Shown here: one piece after another, positions 7,163-15,167 of the stretch
Position numbering within the stretch: position 1 is the first letter of the stretch
Layout: every line of letters begins with the position of its first letter
Assembly (NCBI GenBank): GCA_018676675.1
Contig: JABHEG010000154.1
Location: forward strand, 1-40,441
DNA: 40,441 nucleotides
Origin: Lentisphaerota bacterium
Lineage (GTDB): Bacteria; Verrucomicrobiota; Lentisphaeria; Oligosphaerales; JABHEG01
Reading direction: 5' to 3'
Notes under the pieces: generated by a model
Told to the model about the DNA's origin: nothing
The model's input: only the letters and a program-made list of their open reading frames with translations
Database searches by the model: none
Position numbers and translations under genes: made by a program

Positions 7163-9403
7163 ATGCTGCCACACGCCCCCGCGCTAACCGTGTCCGGAAT
7201 CCTGGCCGCTTGCCTGGGGTCCGTCGGATCTGCACAACCCGCCGACCGGGACTACCCGCCAACCGTCCTGATCGGCGTCCCACAGATCGGCTACAACGTC
7301 CATCTGTCGCCTTTCCCCGGGGCGCTCCACGCCTGTCTGGAATACCTTGGAGATCCGCAGGACTACGCCTATCTGATGGGGATAACGGGAGCGTCTTTCC
7401 GGCGCGTCTGGAGCCGCGACGACGGCGGAAACGTCGACCTCATGTATCTAACTCCCGAGCCACACCGACGGGCATTTGAAGCCCTCGGGTACAGCTACCA
7501 CGAGGTCCAGCGCAACGAAACAGCCATGATCACGGCAATCAGGAAGAGCATTGACCGGGAAACACCGGTCATCGCCTTCGGCCTGATCGGTCCACCCGAA
7601 GCCGGGTTGGTGACGGGCTACGACCAGGAAGGAAAAACGCTCTATGGATGGAGCTACTTCCAGGATCGTGCCCAACCGGGCTACTACCAGATCGACGACT
7701 GGTTCGGAGAAATGGCTGAAGGCCTCCCGTTTGGGTTGATCGTCGTGGGCGGAAAGGAAGAGAAACGCCCTTCACCCCGGGCGGTCCTGACCGCTTCCCT
7801 CGAATGGGCCATCGACCTCGCCCGTAGGAGTAAACGCGCCGGACTGCCGAATCACATCTGCGGGTTGGCAGCCTACGATGCGTGGGCCGACTCCCTGGAG
7901 GTCGACTCCGACTACCCGCTGGGGGACCGCAAAACAATGGAGACTCGGGCGATGGTCCATTGTGATCAGGTCGTGATGCTGCACGGGCGTGCGCTCGCCG
8001 CGACGTTTCTGCGCCGAATGGCCCGGGACGTGCCCGACGTAGCCGAGCAGCTGAATACGGCCGCCGGCCTGTACGAGGCCGCCGGCAACGAGTCCGGCAA
8101 GGTCTGGCACTGGGGACACTGGCAACAGCCCGCCGCGCTCAAAGGGATGGCGGACGCTGCCACGCGCCGCGAGTTTGCCAAGCACATCCGCATCGCACGA
8201 GGGGCCGAGAAGCAGGGAGTGGCGAGTATGGAAGCGGCTCTGGCAGTGTTGCGTGGGGCCACGGAGCATGACCCGTCGCGGCCCGTTTTGACACGGCTCG
8301 AACTCCAGTGGTCCAAGCTCGTGAACTACCCACCCGAGTGCCGCCCCAACATCGAATGCATGCCTGCGCCGGGGGTTCTCCGCGCGCTGGTTGAGTTCCT
8401 CGGCGAGGACTTCGGGTTCAGCACCAACAAAGGCGGGGCCACCACGTGGCGAACAAACGAAGCCTTTCCATTGTTCATGGGCGTGGGGGGGGATGCGTTC
8501 GAGTTCGTCTGGATCAAGAAGGCGGACGCCCCCCAAGACGCCGAGTGCCCTTGTCTAGGCAACATCAGGGAACGCTTCGCCGCCGCCCTTGCAGTTGCCG
8601 GTTTCGACTGCGAAGTGGTTCTCCGGAAGGTAGGAAGCACCGGCCCGAATGCCACACCGTTCGATCGCACCAGACTGCGCCAGCGCCTGGTTGAATCGCT
8701 GACCGTGAAAGGATGGCCGGCGATCCTCATGGACGTCCCCGCCCCTGGGCATGCGCTCATCGCGACTGGTTACAGCCAAGGTGGAAGTGCGCTGATCGGC
8801 TGGAGCGTGGAAGGTGGTGACGACCGCGGGATCCGCTTCAGGCCTGAGAGGAAGAGAGAGTTCGACAAGTGGTTTGAGCAGGCATCAGCCGTGGTTCTGC
8901 TGACGGCGAAACACACCCGCATACCTGAGCGGAGAGCTTACCGGGATGCCCTTGAGAGGGGGGTGGCCTTCCTGCGTGTCCGCGAAGCTGCTGACTTCCA
9001 TGCAGGCCCAGCGACCTTTGAGGCCTGGGCCGGGCAACTTGACGACGACACGCTTGATCAGGACGATTCTGCCACCGAGAAGCGCCGCAACCAAATCCTC
9101 GACCCAATGATCTGGGACCTTGCCACTCGCCGACATTACGGCAATATCTTCCTCGGGAAGGCCGCTGAGCTCTTCCCCAAAGCCGCCACCGAACTGCAGG
9201 CGGCGGCAACGTGCTTCCGGGCGGAACACGACATGATGTGGGAAATCAACAAGACGGGAGGAGGCAAGTGGCCGGGCTCCAAACTCCCCCGCCTGAAGGA
9301 GCCTCAGATCCGCCGGCGTGTTGCCGAGATCATTCTCAAATCTCGCGACAAGGATCTCGAAGCCGCCGGACACATCGAGAAGGCGTTGGCAAAGCTCGAC
9401 TGA
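7163..9403 (+). CDS. Secreted protein with two tandem BtrH_N/papain-like plus helical units
   Basis: The 746-residue protein starts at ATG 7163 after AGGAGAGAG and carries a Sec signal (residues 1-24, ending GSA-Q). The rest is an internal duplication. Each unit has a papain-like alpha/beta part of the BtrH N-terminal or C39-like type (about 33-200 and 387-582), then a helical part (about 205-370 and 588-745). Matching landmarks are ALHACLEYLG with VLRALVEFLG, LVTGYD with LIATGYS, and YDAWADSL with FEAWAGQL. The first unit has the expected nucleophile position as Cys58 but Glu146 where the second has His530; the second has Leu409 at the Cys position. Neither half therefore seems catalytic by itself, and a binding role is likely. 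Function is unknown. Its stop codon is 3 bp from that of the convergent downstream gene. Confidence 0.75.
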   Translation: MLPHAPALTVSGILAACLGSVGSAQPADRDYPPTVLIGVPQIGYNVHLSPFPGALHACLEYLGDPQDYAYLMGITGASFRRVWSRDDGGNVDLMYLTPEPHRRAFEALGYSYHEVQRNETAMITAIRKSIDRETPVIAFGLIGPPEAGLVTGYDQEGKTLYGWSYFQDRAQPGYYQIDDWFGEMAEGLPFGLIVVGGKEEKRPSPRAVLTASLEWAIDLARRSKRAGLPNHICGLAAYDAWADSLEVDSDYPLGDRKTMETRAMVHCDQVVMLHGRALAATFLRRMARDVPDVAEQLNTAAGLYEAAGNESGKVWHWGHWQQPAALKGMADAATRREFAKHIRIARGAEKQGVASMEAALAVLRGATEHDPSRPVLTRLELQWSKLVNYPPECRPNIECMPAPGVLRALVEFLGEDFGFSTNKGGATTWRTNEAFPLFMGVGGDAFEFVWIKKADAPQDAECPCLGNIRERFAAALAVAGFDCEVVLRKVGSTGPNATPFDRTRLRQRLVESLTVKGWPAILMDVPAPGHALIATGYSQGGSALIGWSVEGGDDRGIRFRPERKREFDKWFEQASAVVLLTAKHTRIPERRAYRDALERGVAFLRVREAADFHAGPATFEAWAGQLDDDTLDQDDSATEKRRNQILDPMIWDLATRRHYGNIFLGKAAELFPKAATELQAAATCFRAEHDMMWEINKTGGGKWPGSKLPRLKEPQIRRRVAEIILKSRDKDLEAAGHIEKALAKLD

Positions 9404-9406
9404 CAG

Positions 9407-12400
9407 CTACGGCGCGGGCAGCCACTTGAGGTAATCCAGGTTGCAGCCCCGGCCATCGGCGTTGGTCAGGCGCAAGACGTGCTCACCCGCGCCCAATGTG
9501 ACCGTCCGCGGGGTACCCGACCGGGAGAACACCGCAACACTGTAGTCGTCCTGGTCCTTGAGGGTGTAGCCTCCCGAGTCGGGAAGCTGAAGGGTCCCGA
9601 GGGGAACCGCATCCAGCGCCACTGACCGGGTTGCGGTGTGGGGACAGGCATACTTGACGAGGAGCACGTGGGGACCGGGATCGGGAACAGCAAAGCGGTA
9701 CTCCAGCCAATGCCCCTTGCGGTCCCAGTGTGAGAACGCACCGCCGTCTGCGCCCTTGCGGTCGGACCAGTACCGAACCGGGGTATCGAATCCACCTTCT
9801 CCGACTGGCTTTTCTGCCTGAACGCGAATTCCCTCCGGCCACCGTTGCCAGCCAAAGTCGGACGGCCCAACGGGTGTGCGAACACTGAACTGACGGGCAA
9901 TCTTCACGCCATGGCGCTCAAGTGTCAACGTGATCTCATGCTTCGCCCTCTCGCCGGCAGTCCACGCCACGGTCGGACCGGCAAGGCTGCGACCGTCGGG
10001 CAGACGCCACTCCATCGTTGAGCCAAGGCCAGGGAAGATCGGGCGCGCCGCCAACTGCACGCGCATGCCCTCAGGCGTGATCGTGTGTGTCACCCGGGCG
10101 CCCACCCACGGATGATGAAGACGCCCACGGACCCCGCCAGCGGCGGGGGGCAACGCAAGCATGGACTGAACGGCAGGAGTGGCCGTGAACAGCGACTCCT
10201 CACTCCTGTGCCTGAGATAATCACGCAGCAGACCCGCAGTGTAGGCGGCAAAGTCCGGACTCGTCCCAAAGCGAACCTGCCCGTGGGTGAAGTCCTTGGC
10301 GCGATCACGGTCAGTTCCCAGACGGTACGTCTTGAGCAACTCCCGCTGTCCCTGTGTGTGCTCCCAGGGGTTCAGCCCCGTGGGAATCACCCGGTGGTGC
10401 GCATACAGTTGTACCATGCTCCGCAGTGTCCGAGCGGTCGCGTCGAGAAGTTCATCTGACCGTTCCAGCTCGTTGGCCAGCATCATCCCGTGACAATACT
10501 CGGGGGAAAACGACATTCCTGCCGTAGTGGGCCCGGGGTATCCCCAGCCGCCCCCGACAGTCTGGACCTTAGCCATCCAGCGGTTGCAGGCCAGGATTGT
10601 TTTACGCAATCGGGCGTCGTCCGGTCGGAAAGCCAGCAGATGCGGCAACGCATTGGTCGCGTACTGGGTGATGTAGGGCTTGTAGAAGGGGTGTTTGTAG
10701 CCGAACTGGTCGTTGGGAATGTAGAGGTCGTTACCCGTCGCCGGTTTGCCCCCTTGAGTGAACATGAGATCCGGCATCTGCCTGGACTGGAATTCCTGCC
10801 ACAGCCGCACGGCGTGCTCCAGATAGACCTCCCTCCCCGTGTACTGGTGTAGCTTGGCAAGATCGGCAATGACGCCGACGTTGCGCATCTCGCCACGGTC
10901 ACAGAACACATGCTCCATGGCCCAGGCAGCCTGAGCCTCGGCCGCCTCTCTGAAGCGAGGATCACCACTTTCCTCGTAGGCCAACCAGAAATTGTGGAAT
11001 CCCTTCGTGACGAAACCCAACGCATAGTCGAAGCGCACCATGTACGTGCCGGGGCCCTGGCCCTGGCCCTTCTTGTCCCGGTAGGCTTGTCCGCGTCGCG
11101 TTCCCCCATAGTACTTGGCCTCACTCCCCCAGTAGACCGACAGGTTCCGGAAATTCTCGGACCAATCACGGGCAATCCGCTGGGGCCGGGCATCTCCCGT
11201 ACGGAACGCATCGTGCCAGACGTACATACAGTGGTTGAAGCGAACAAACGAACGGATCTCGGCACGATCTGCCCGGGGATCGTAGAAGGTCATATTGCCC
11301 CAGTCATCCCCATCGATGGACAGACGCCACAGGTAGAGAATCGCGGTCTCGACCAGCTCGCGAAGGACAGGGCTGCTCGTTCGCAGCGGCTGTCCCGTAT
11401 GGTACACAGCGTCATAGGCTTCCCAGCCGGCAACGGCACGGACAGGCCGGTCAAAACGCTGGGCCAACGCAGCAGCGGAGCCAGGCGAGAGTCGCAGTTC
11501 GGCCACTCGCCATTGGCCGTCCTGTATCATCAGGCGACTGTTCTCGTCCGTTACCGGTTCCAGCCGCGAGACACGTATCCGGAAGCCCTCGCGTTCACCC
11601 TCGCCGGCCAACGGCTCGACAGCAAGGGTGCCGCGCCGTTGTCGGAGGGCAAGGGGCGCCCCCACCGCCACCTCCCGGCCATTGACAAGCCCTCCCCCTA
11701 TGGTCAGCTCCGCCGCGTCGGCAAAACGACACCGCTCGTCGCGGCCACTGAAGTGTATGGACGAAGCGGAACCGGCCGACAGACGGCCTTTGGGTACCGT
11801 GACTGTCACTCCGAAGTCCGGCGTCCAAGCGTTCGTTCCCAGACGGCTCTGTAGCCGGTGTGTGAACCGGATGTTGCCCAATGAGTCAATGCGGATATCG
11901 ACCTCGCGGACGAACTCGTCTGCTTCCTGACGACAACGCAGCCACAGGAAAAATGGCCCCTCTTCGATCACCGACCAGATGGGCGCTGTCGCCCCATTCA
12001 ACTCGGGACCGTGGGGTGCGATCTCCGCAAGCGTGACCTCGCCATCTGGAGCGGTAAGGCGGGCCCGATCAGCCGCCAATCGGACATCGTAGACCCGGGT
12101 TCGGAAGCGCCCTTCCCGTGCTCCCTCGCGCTCGAACACAGTCCCGGGCGACAGCCTGACGGCCGTTCCCGGGTAGACACCCGCAATACGGCTCCGAGCC
12201 GCGAGAGTTACAGGCAGGCGCAGCATGGCCCTACGGACCGAGCCATCCGGCCAGTGGGTCACCGCCCGAGCCTGGACAAACCGCGTCTCCCCGCCAATCT
12301 CCACCGCCTGCACGAGCGGTTCGCGCACCTGACCTCTCGGAACCGGCAAGGAAACGCGAACGACGGCATCGCGGGGTTCAGCGGCTTCGTTCACAATCTG

Positions 12401-12487
12401 GAACGAAACGCCCTCCTGGGCACAAGCGCCAAGTGACACGACAGCCACCAGGACAGAAATCAGAGTAAGTGGAAGTCGCTGGTGCAT
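9407..12487 (-). CDS. Exported RGLX/YetA-type polysaccharide lyase-like protein with C-terminal carbohydrate-binding module
   Basis: The 1026-residue product starts at ATG 12487 with GGAAGG upstream and has an export signal. LGAC (19-22) could be a lipobox; Sec cleavage after ACA is the alternative. The N-terminal beta domain has the THWPDGSVRRAMLRLP signature (from residue 77) characteristic of exo-rhamnogalacturonan lyase (PcRGLX/YetA, PL26-like) proteins. A long helical region with many Trp, Tyr and His residues (about 370-790; e.g. FNHCMYVWHDAF, YITQYATNALPHL) looks like the alpha/alpha barrel. Residues from about 890 to the end resemble a CBM35/CBM6-type beta-sandwich (WLEYRFAVPDPGPHVLLVKY, then HVLRLTNADGRGCNLDYLKW). 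The family suggests cleavage of rhamnogalacturonan-like chains; the exact activity is inferred. It is a distant relative of the 1623-aa protein at 15168-20039. Confidence 0.75.
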   Translation of the reverse strand: MHQRLPLTLISVLVAVVSLGACAQEGVSFQIVNEAAEPRDAVVRVSLPVPRGQVREPLVQAVEIGGETRFVQARAVTHWPDGSVRRAMLRLPVTLAARSRIAGVYPGTAVRLSPGTVFEREGAREGRFRTRVYDVRLAADRARLTAPDGEVTLAEIAPHGPELNGATAPIWSVIEEGPFFLWLRCRQEADEFVREVDIRIDSLGNIRFTHRLQSRLGTNAWTPDFGVTVTVPKGRLSAGSASSIHFSGRDERCRFADAAELTIGGGLVNGREVAVGAPLALRQRRGTLAVEPLAGEGEREGFRIRVSRLEPVTDENSRLMIQDGQWRVAELRLSPGSAAALAQRFDRPVRAVAGWEAYDAVYHTGQPLRTSSPVLRELVETAILYLWRLSIDGDDWGNMTFYDPRADRAEIRSFVRFNHCMYVWHDAFRTGDARPQRIARDWSENFRNLSVYWGSEAKYYGGTRRGQAYRDKKGQGQGPGTYMVRFDYALGFVTKGFHNFWLAYEESGDPRFREAAEAQAAWAMEHVFCDRGEMRNVGVIADLAKLHQYTGREVYLEHAVRLWQEFQSRQMPDLMFTQGGKPATGNDLYIPNDQFGYKHPFYKPYITQYATNALPHLLAFRPDDARLRKTILACNRWMAKVQTVGGGWGYPGPTTAGMSFSPEYCHGMMLANELERSDELLDATARTLRSMVQLYAHHRVIPTGLNPWEHTQGQRELLKTYRLGTDRDRAKDFTHGQVRFGTSPDFAAYTAGLLRDYLRHRSEESLFTATPAVQSMLALPPAAGGVRGRLHHPWVGARVTHTITPEGMRVQLAARPIFPGLGSTMEWRLPDGRSLAGPTVAWTAGERAKHEITLTLERHGVKIARQFSVRTPVGPSDFGWQRWPEGIRVQAEKPVGEGGFDTPVRYWSDRKGADGGAFSHWDRKGHWLEYRFAVPDPGPHVLLVKYACPHTATRSVALDAVPLGTLQLPDSGGYTLKDQDDYSVAVFSRSGTPRTVTLGAGEHVLRLTNADGRGCNLDYLKWLPAP

Positions 12488-12784
12488 ATCAACCTTCCGT
12501 TCTGCAAGATACCGAAATTCCTATCCTCACGAGGCAATGCTCAGAGGGACCAACCGTCCAGGCGCCGTCCGCAGAGCAGCAACATCTCCCATCCATCACA
12601 GCGCGCAAGCTGTCGGGGTGATATACCCTCCCTCGATGCCAATGGTTGCATCTCAGGCCGGAGCAGCGTAGCTTCATGGTATTCCACCGGCACCACCCAT
12701 GTGCCTTCCCGCGACGAACGGGACCTGTGGTCCGCTTACGCAGGAAAACAGTGGTTCACATCTTGCCCGGCAAGGAGCAGGAAA
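12488..12784. other. Divergent intergenic region, no gene seen
   Basis: This stretch separates the minus-strand RGLX-type gene from the DUF47-PiT pair. The DUF47 reading frame stays open through it on the plus strand, but the encoded residues are low-complexity and unlike the family, and the good ribosome binding site is at 12772. I see no Pho-box-like direct repeats upstream of the phosphate genes and no strong -10/-35 pair. Confidence 0.6.
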
Positions 12785-13435
12785 ATGAAGACATCTCCCT
12801 TCAAACGCACGCATCTGATCGAAGACCAAATCGACGAGTATCTGGACAAGCTCTCAGAGGCAGGAATGCTCTTCGAAACAGGCTTTTGTCGCTATGTCAC
12901 GCACGGAGCCGACGAAAACGTCGAGATCACGTTCGATCAACTGAGCATTGCCGAGAGCCGGGCTGACGAACTCCGACGCGAGATCGAACGTGTTCTGTAC
13001 GCAGAAATGCTCCTGCCCGAGGCAAGGAGCGACGTACTCACTCTTCTGGACGAACTGGATGACGTCGTGGACGAATTGAAGCACAGCCTGCAGGGATTTC
13101 TCATTGAACACCCGGTTTTCCCGGAAGATACCCATGAGGATCTGCGAGAGCTGGCCGGAGTGGTGGCTCAGTGCGTTGAGGAACTCTCCATCGCTTCCCG
13201 CACGTACTTCCGAGATCCGAACGCCGTCCGTGACCGTCTCCACAAGGTGAACTTCCACGAAAGCGAGGCAGACCGGATTGCCATCCGCGTGAGCCGACAT
13301 GTGTTCGACTCAGACCTGCCTCTGGAGCAGAAGCGTCATCTGCGCGCGGGCATCATGTCGGTGGACCACATCGCGGACGAAGCTCAGGATGTGGCAGACA
13401 GACTGGCAATTTTTGCGGTGAAGCGCAGGCTGTGA
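12785..13435 (+). CDS. DUF47 family (PhoU-like) phosphate transport accessory protein
   Basis: The 216-residue all-helical protein matches the DUF47/PhoU_div family (formerly TIGR00153), cytosolic partners of PiT-type phosphate transporters that are thought to control their activity. Typical traits are the conserved register of acidic and hydrophobic heptads (DVLTLLDELDDVVDELKH), the central helices with ELAGVV and the C-terminal VDHIADEAQDVADRL helix, and the usual length of about 210-220 residues. The ATG at 12785 follows AAGGAG by seven nucleotides. The stop codon is 13 bp before the PiT gene, so the two form an operon, the standard arrangement of this family. Confidence 0.93.
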   Translation: MKTSPFKRTHLIEDQIDEYLDKLSEAGMLFETGFCRYVTHGADENVEITFDQLSIAESRADELRREIERVLYAEMLLPEARSDVLTLLDELDDVVDELKHSLQGFLIEHPVFPEDTHEDLRELAGVVAQCVEELSIASRTYFRDPNAVRDRLHKVNFHESEADRIAIRVSRHVFDSDLPLEQKRHLRAGIMSVDHIADEAQDVADRLAIFAVKRRL

Positions 13436-13448
13436 GAGGCCTTGCTCA

Positions 13449-14951
13449 ATGAATCCAGTTATCTTCATCTTCCTCTCGAGCGGCCTCTTCCTGGGGTGGT
13501 CACTTGGGGCCAACGATGCCGCGAACGTCTTTGGTACAGCCGTCGGCAGCCGGATGCTGCGCTTCCGAACGGCGGCGCTCACCTGCAGCGTGTTCGTGGT
13601 ATTGGGGGCAGTTTTCGGAGGATCCGGGGCAGCCCATGGGCTGGGGGCACTCGGGGCAGTCAACGCTCTTCCCGGGGCCTTCATGGTGGCCCTTTCCGCG
13701 GCTGTCACAGTCTATGCGATGACCAAGCTTGGCCTGCCTGTGTCAACGACGCAGGCCATCGTGGGAGCCATTCTGGGCTGGAATGTCTTCAGTGCATCGG
13801 TGACTGACGAGCGCGTTCTGACCAAGATCGTCGGTACCTGGATCGCCTGCCCAGTCCTCGCAGCCGTGTTCTCTGCTGTTCTCTACATGGTGGTGGCCGG
13901 AATCCTGCGCTGGCGAAAGCCGCATATGATCCGGCTGGACATGTTCACTCGTTTCGGCCTCATACTCGCCGGGGCATTCGGAGCGTACAGCCTGGGGGCA
14001 AATAACATCGGGAATGTGATGGGAGTGTTTATCGTTTCGTCACCGTTCCGGGATGTGAACGTAGGGGGGGTGTTTACGCTGCGCGGGATCGAGCAGCTGT
14101 TCCTGCTTGGCGGACTGGCGATCGCGGTAGGGGTGTTCTACTCACGGCGAGTCATGATGACGGTGGGGGAGAGCATTATGACCATGAGCCCGATCGGGGC
14201 GTGGGTTGTGGTCGTCGCACAATCACTGGTGCTCTTTGTGTTTTCGTCCCGATGGCTCGAGCACGTACTCCTGAGCCACGGGCTTCCAGCGCTTCCGCTC
14301 ATTCCGGTCTCGAGTTCACAGGCTGTCGTTGGTGCGGTGATTGGCATCGGGCTGTGCCATGGCATCCGTGGGGCGGCCCAGATCAGGTGGTTGGTCCTCC
14401 TGCGAATCGGCTCCGGGTGGGTGACGACACCGGTGATCTCGTCGCTGATCTGCTACGTCATGCTTTTCGTCCTGCAAAATGTCTTTCAGCAACAAGTCTG
14501 CGAGGAGGTCCGCTACGAGCTATCACCCGAGGTTGCTACTCATCTGGCGACCAGGAATATCCCGATCACTGCTTTGCGCGAACGTGAAGGGACGCGCGCA
14601 GCGGGAAGTGCGCGTTTCCGTCGTCTGCTACGCGGGGAGGGAGACTTCACACCACGTGAGATAGAAGCCGTAATCGAGGCTAGTGAGATCGCCCCCATCC
14701 GGATCGACCCGAAACGTGTTGTTGCGCTGGATCAACGCGCCCTCAGCGATCCGCAGCTCCAGGCGGTCGCAACGCTGGCTCGACGGTCGTTCCTGCACCA
14801 CTGGCAGTTTGCGCTGGCCCTTGCGGAACAGACGGAAGACTGGCGTTTCCGCCCGGATACGCGGGACAACAGAGCCCACAACAGGGCCGTCCGCGCTGAC
14901 CTCGACTACGTCTGTCGTGTGTTCCGGGGCGTCCTCCTGAGCGAAGAGTGA
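13449..14951 (+). CDS. PiT-family inorganic phosphate transporter with long soluble C-terminal tail
   Basis: This 500-residue inner-membrane protein belongs to the PHO4/PiT family, low-affinity importers of phosphate (usually metal-phosphate, driven by H+ or Na+). Both inverted-repeat signatures are visible: GANDAANVFGTAVGSR (20-35) and GANNIGNVMG (183-192), together with the paired PVSTTQAIVGAILG (97-110) and PVSSSQAVVGAVIG (286-299). About ten hydrophobic helices end near residue 345. Residues 351-500 form a soluble, charged extension with no recognised domain, longer than in typical family members. Ribosome binding before ATG 13449 is weak, consistent with translational coupling to the DUF47 gene 13 bp upstream. 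Confidence 0.93.
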   Translation: MNPVIFIFLSSGLFLGWSLGANDAANVFGTAVGSRMLRFRTAALTCSVFVVLGAVFGGSGAAHGLGALGAVNALPGAFMVALSAAVTVYAMTKLGLPVSTTQAIVGAILGWNVFSASVTDERVLTKIVGTWIACPVLAAVFSAVLYMVVAGILRWRKPHMIRLDMFTRFGLILAGAFGAYSLGANNIGNVMGVFIVSSPFRDVNVGGVFTLRGIEQLFLLGGLAIAVGVFYSRRVMMTVGESIMTMSPIGAWVVVVAQSLVLFVFSSRWLEHVLLSHGLPALPLIPVSSSQAVVGAVIGIGLCHGIRGAAQIRWLVLLRIGSGWVTTPVISSLICYVMLFVLQNVFQQQVCEEVRYELSPEVATHLATRNIPITALREREGTRAAGSARFRRLLRGEGDFTPREIEAVIEASEIAPIRIDPKRVVALDQRALSDPQLQAVATLARRSFLHHWQFALALAEQTEDWRFRPDTRDNRAHNRAVRADLDYVCRVFRGVLLSEE

Positions 14952-15013
14952 CGCAGCCGCCACCTGCTCTGCATGGTAGGGAAGCCCGCGAAGGTCCATC
15001 CCCTCACTCAGGC

Positions 15014-15167
15014 TCACTCCTCCAATATCGCTTCCACGCCGCACAGTAGCGGACCGCATCGATGGCGGGGTGCTTCCGGGTTGGGCACAGGAGTCATCTC
15101 AACGAAGAGCGACCCAGGGATTGGGATGCCTCGGAATGTCTTGATGACAGGGGCAGGGACCGGGATT
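15014..15167 (-). pseudogene. Relic of a malectin-like domain C-terminus
   Basis: This segment aligns without gaps, until the last codon, to the 3' end of the gene at 20561-24868: about 86% of 138 aligned nucleotides and 36 of 46 residues by hand count. Shared peptide pieces include PVIKTF, SLFVEMTPVP and GPLLCGVEA, and both copies end in a stop at nearly the same place. Here the segment begins right after the TAG stop of the 1623-aa RGLX-type gene and is in a different reading frame from it, so it is not translated as part of that protein. About half of the nucleotide differences change residues, which fits neutral decay. It is best read as a leftover 3' end from domain shuffling or gene conversion. 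Confidence 0.7.
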
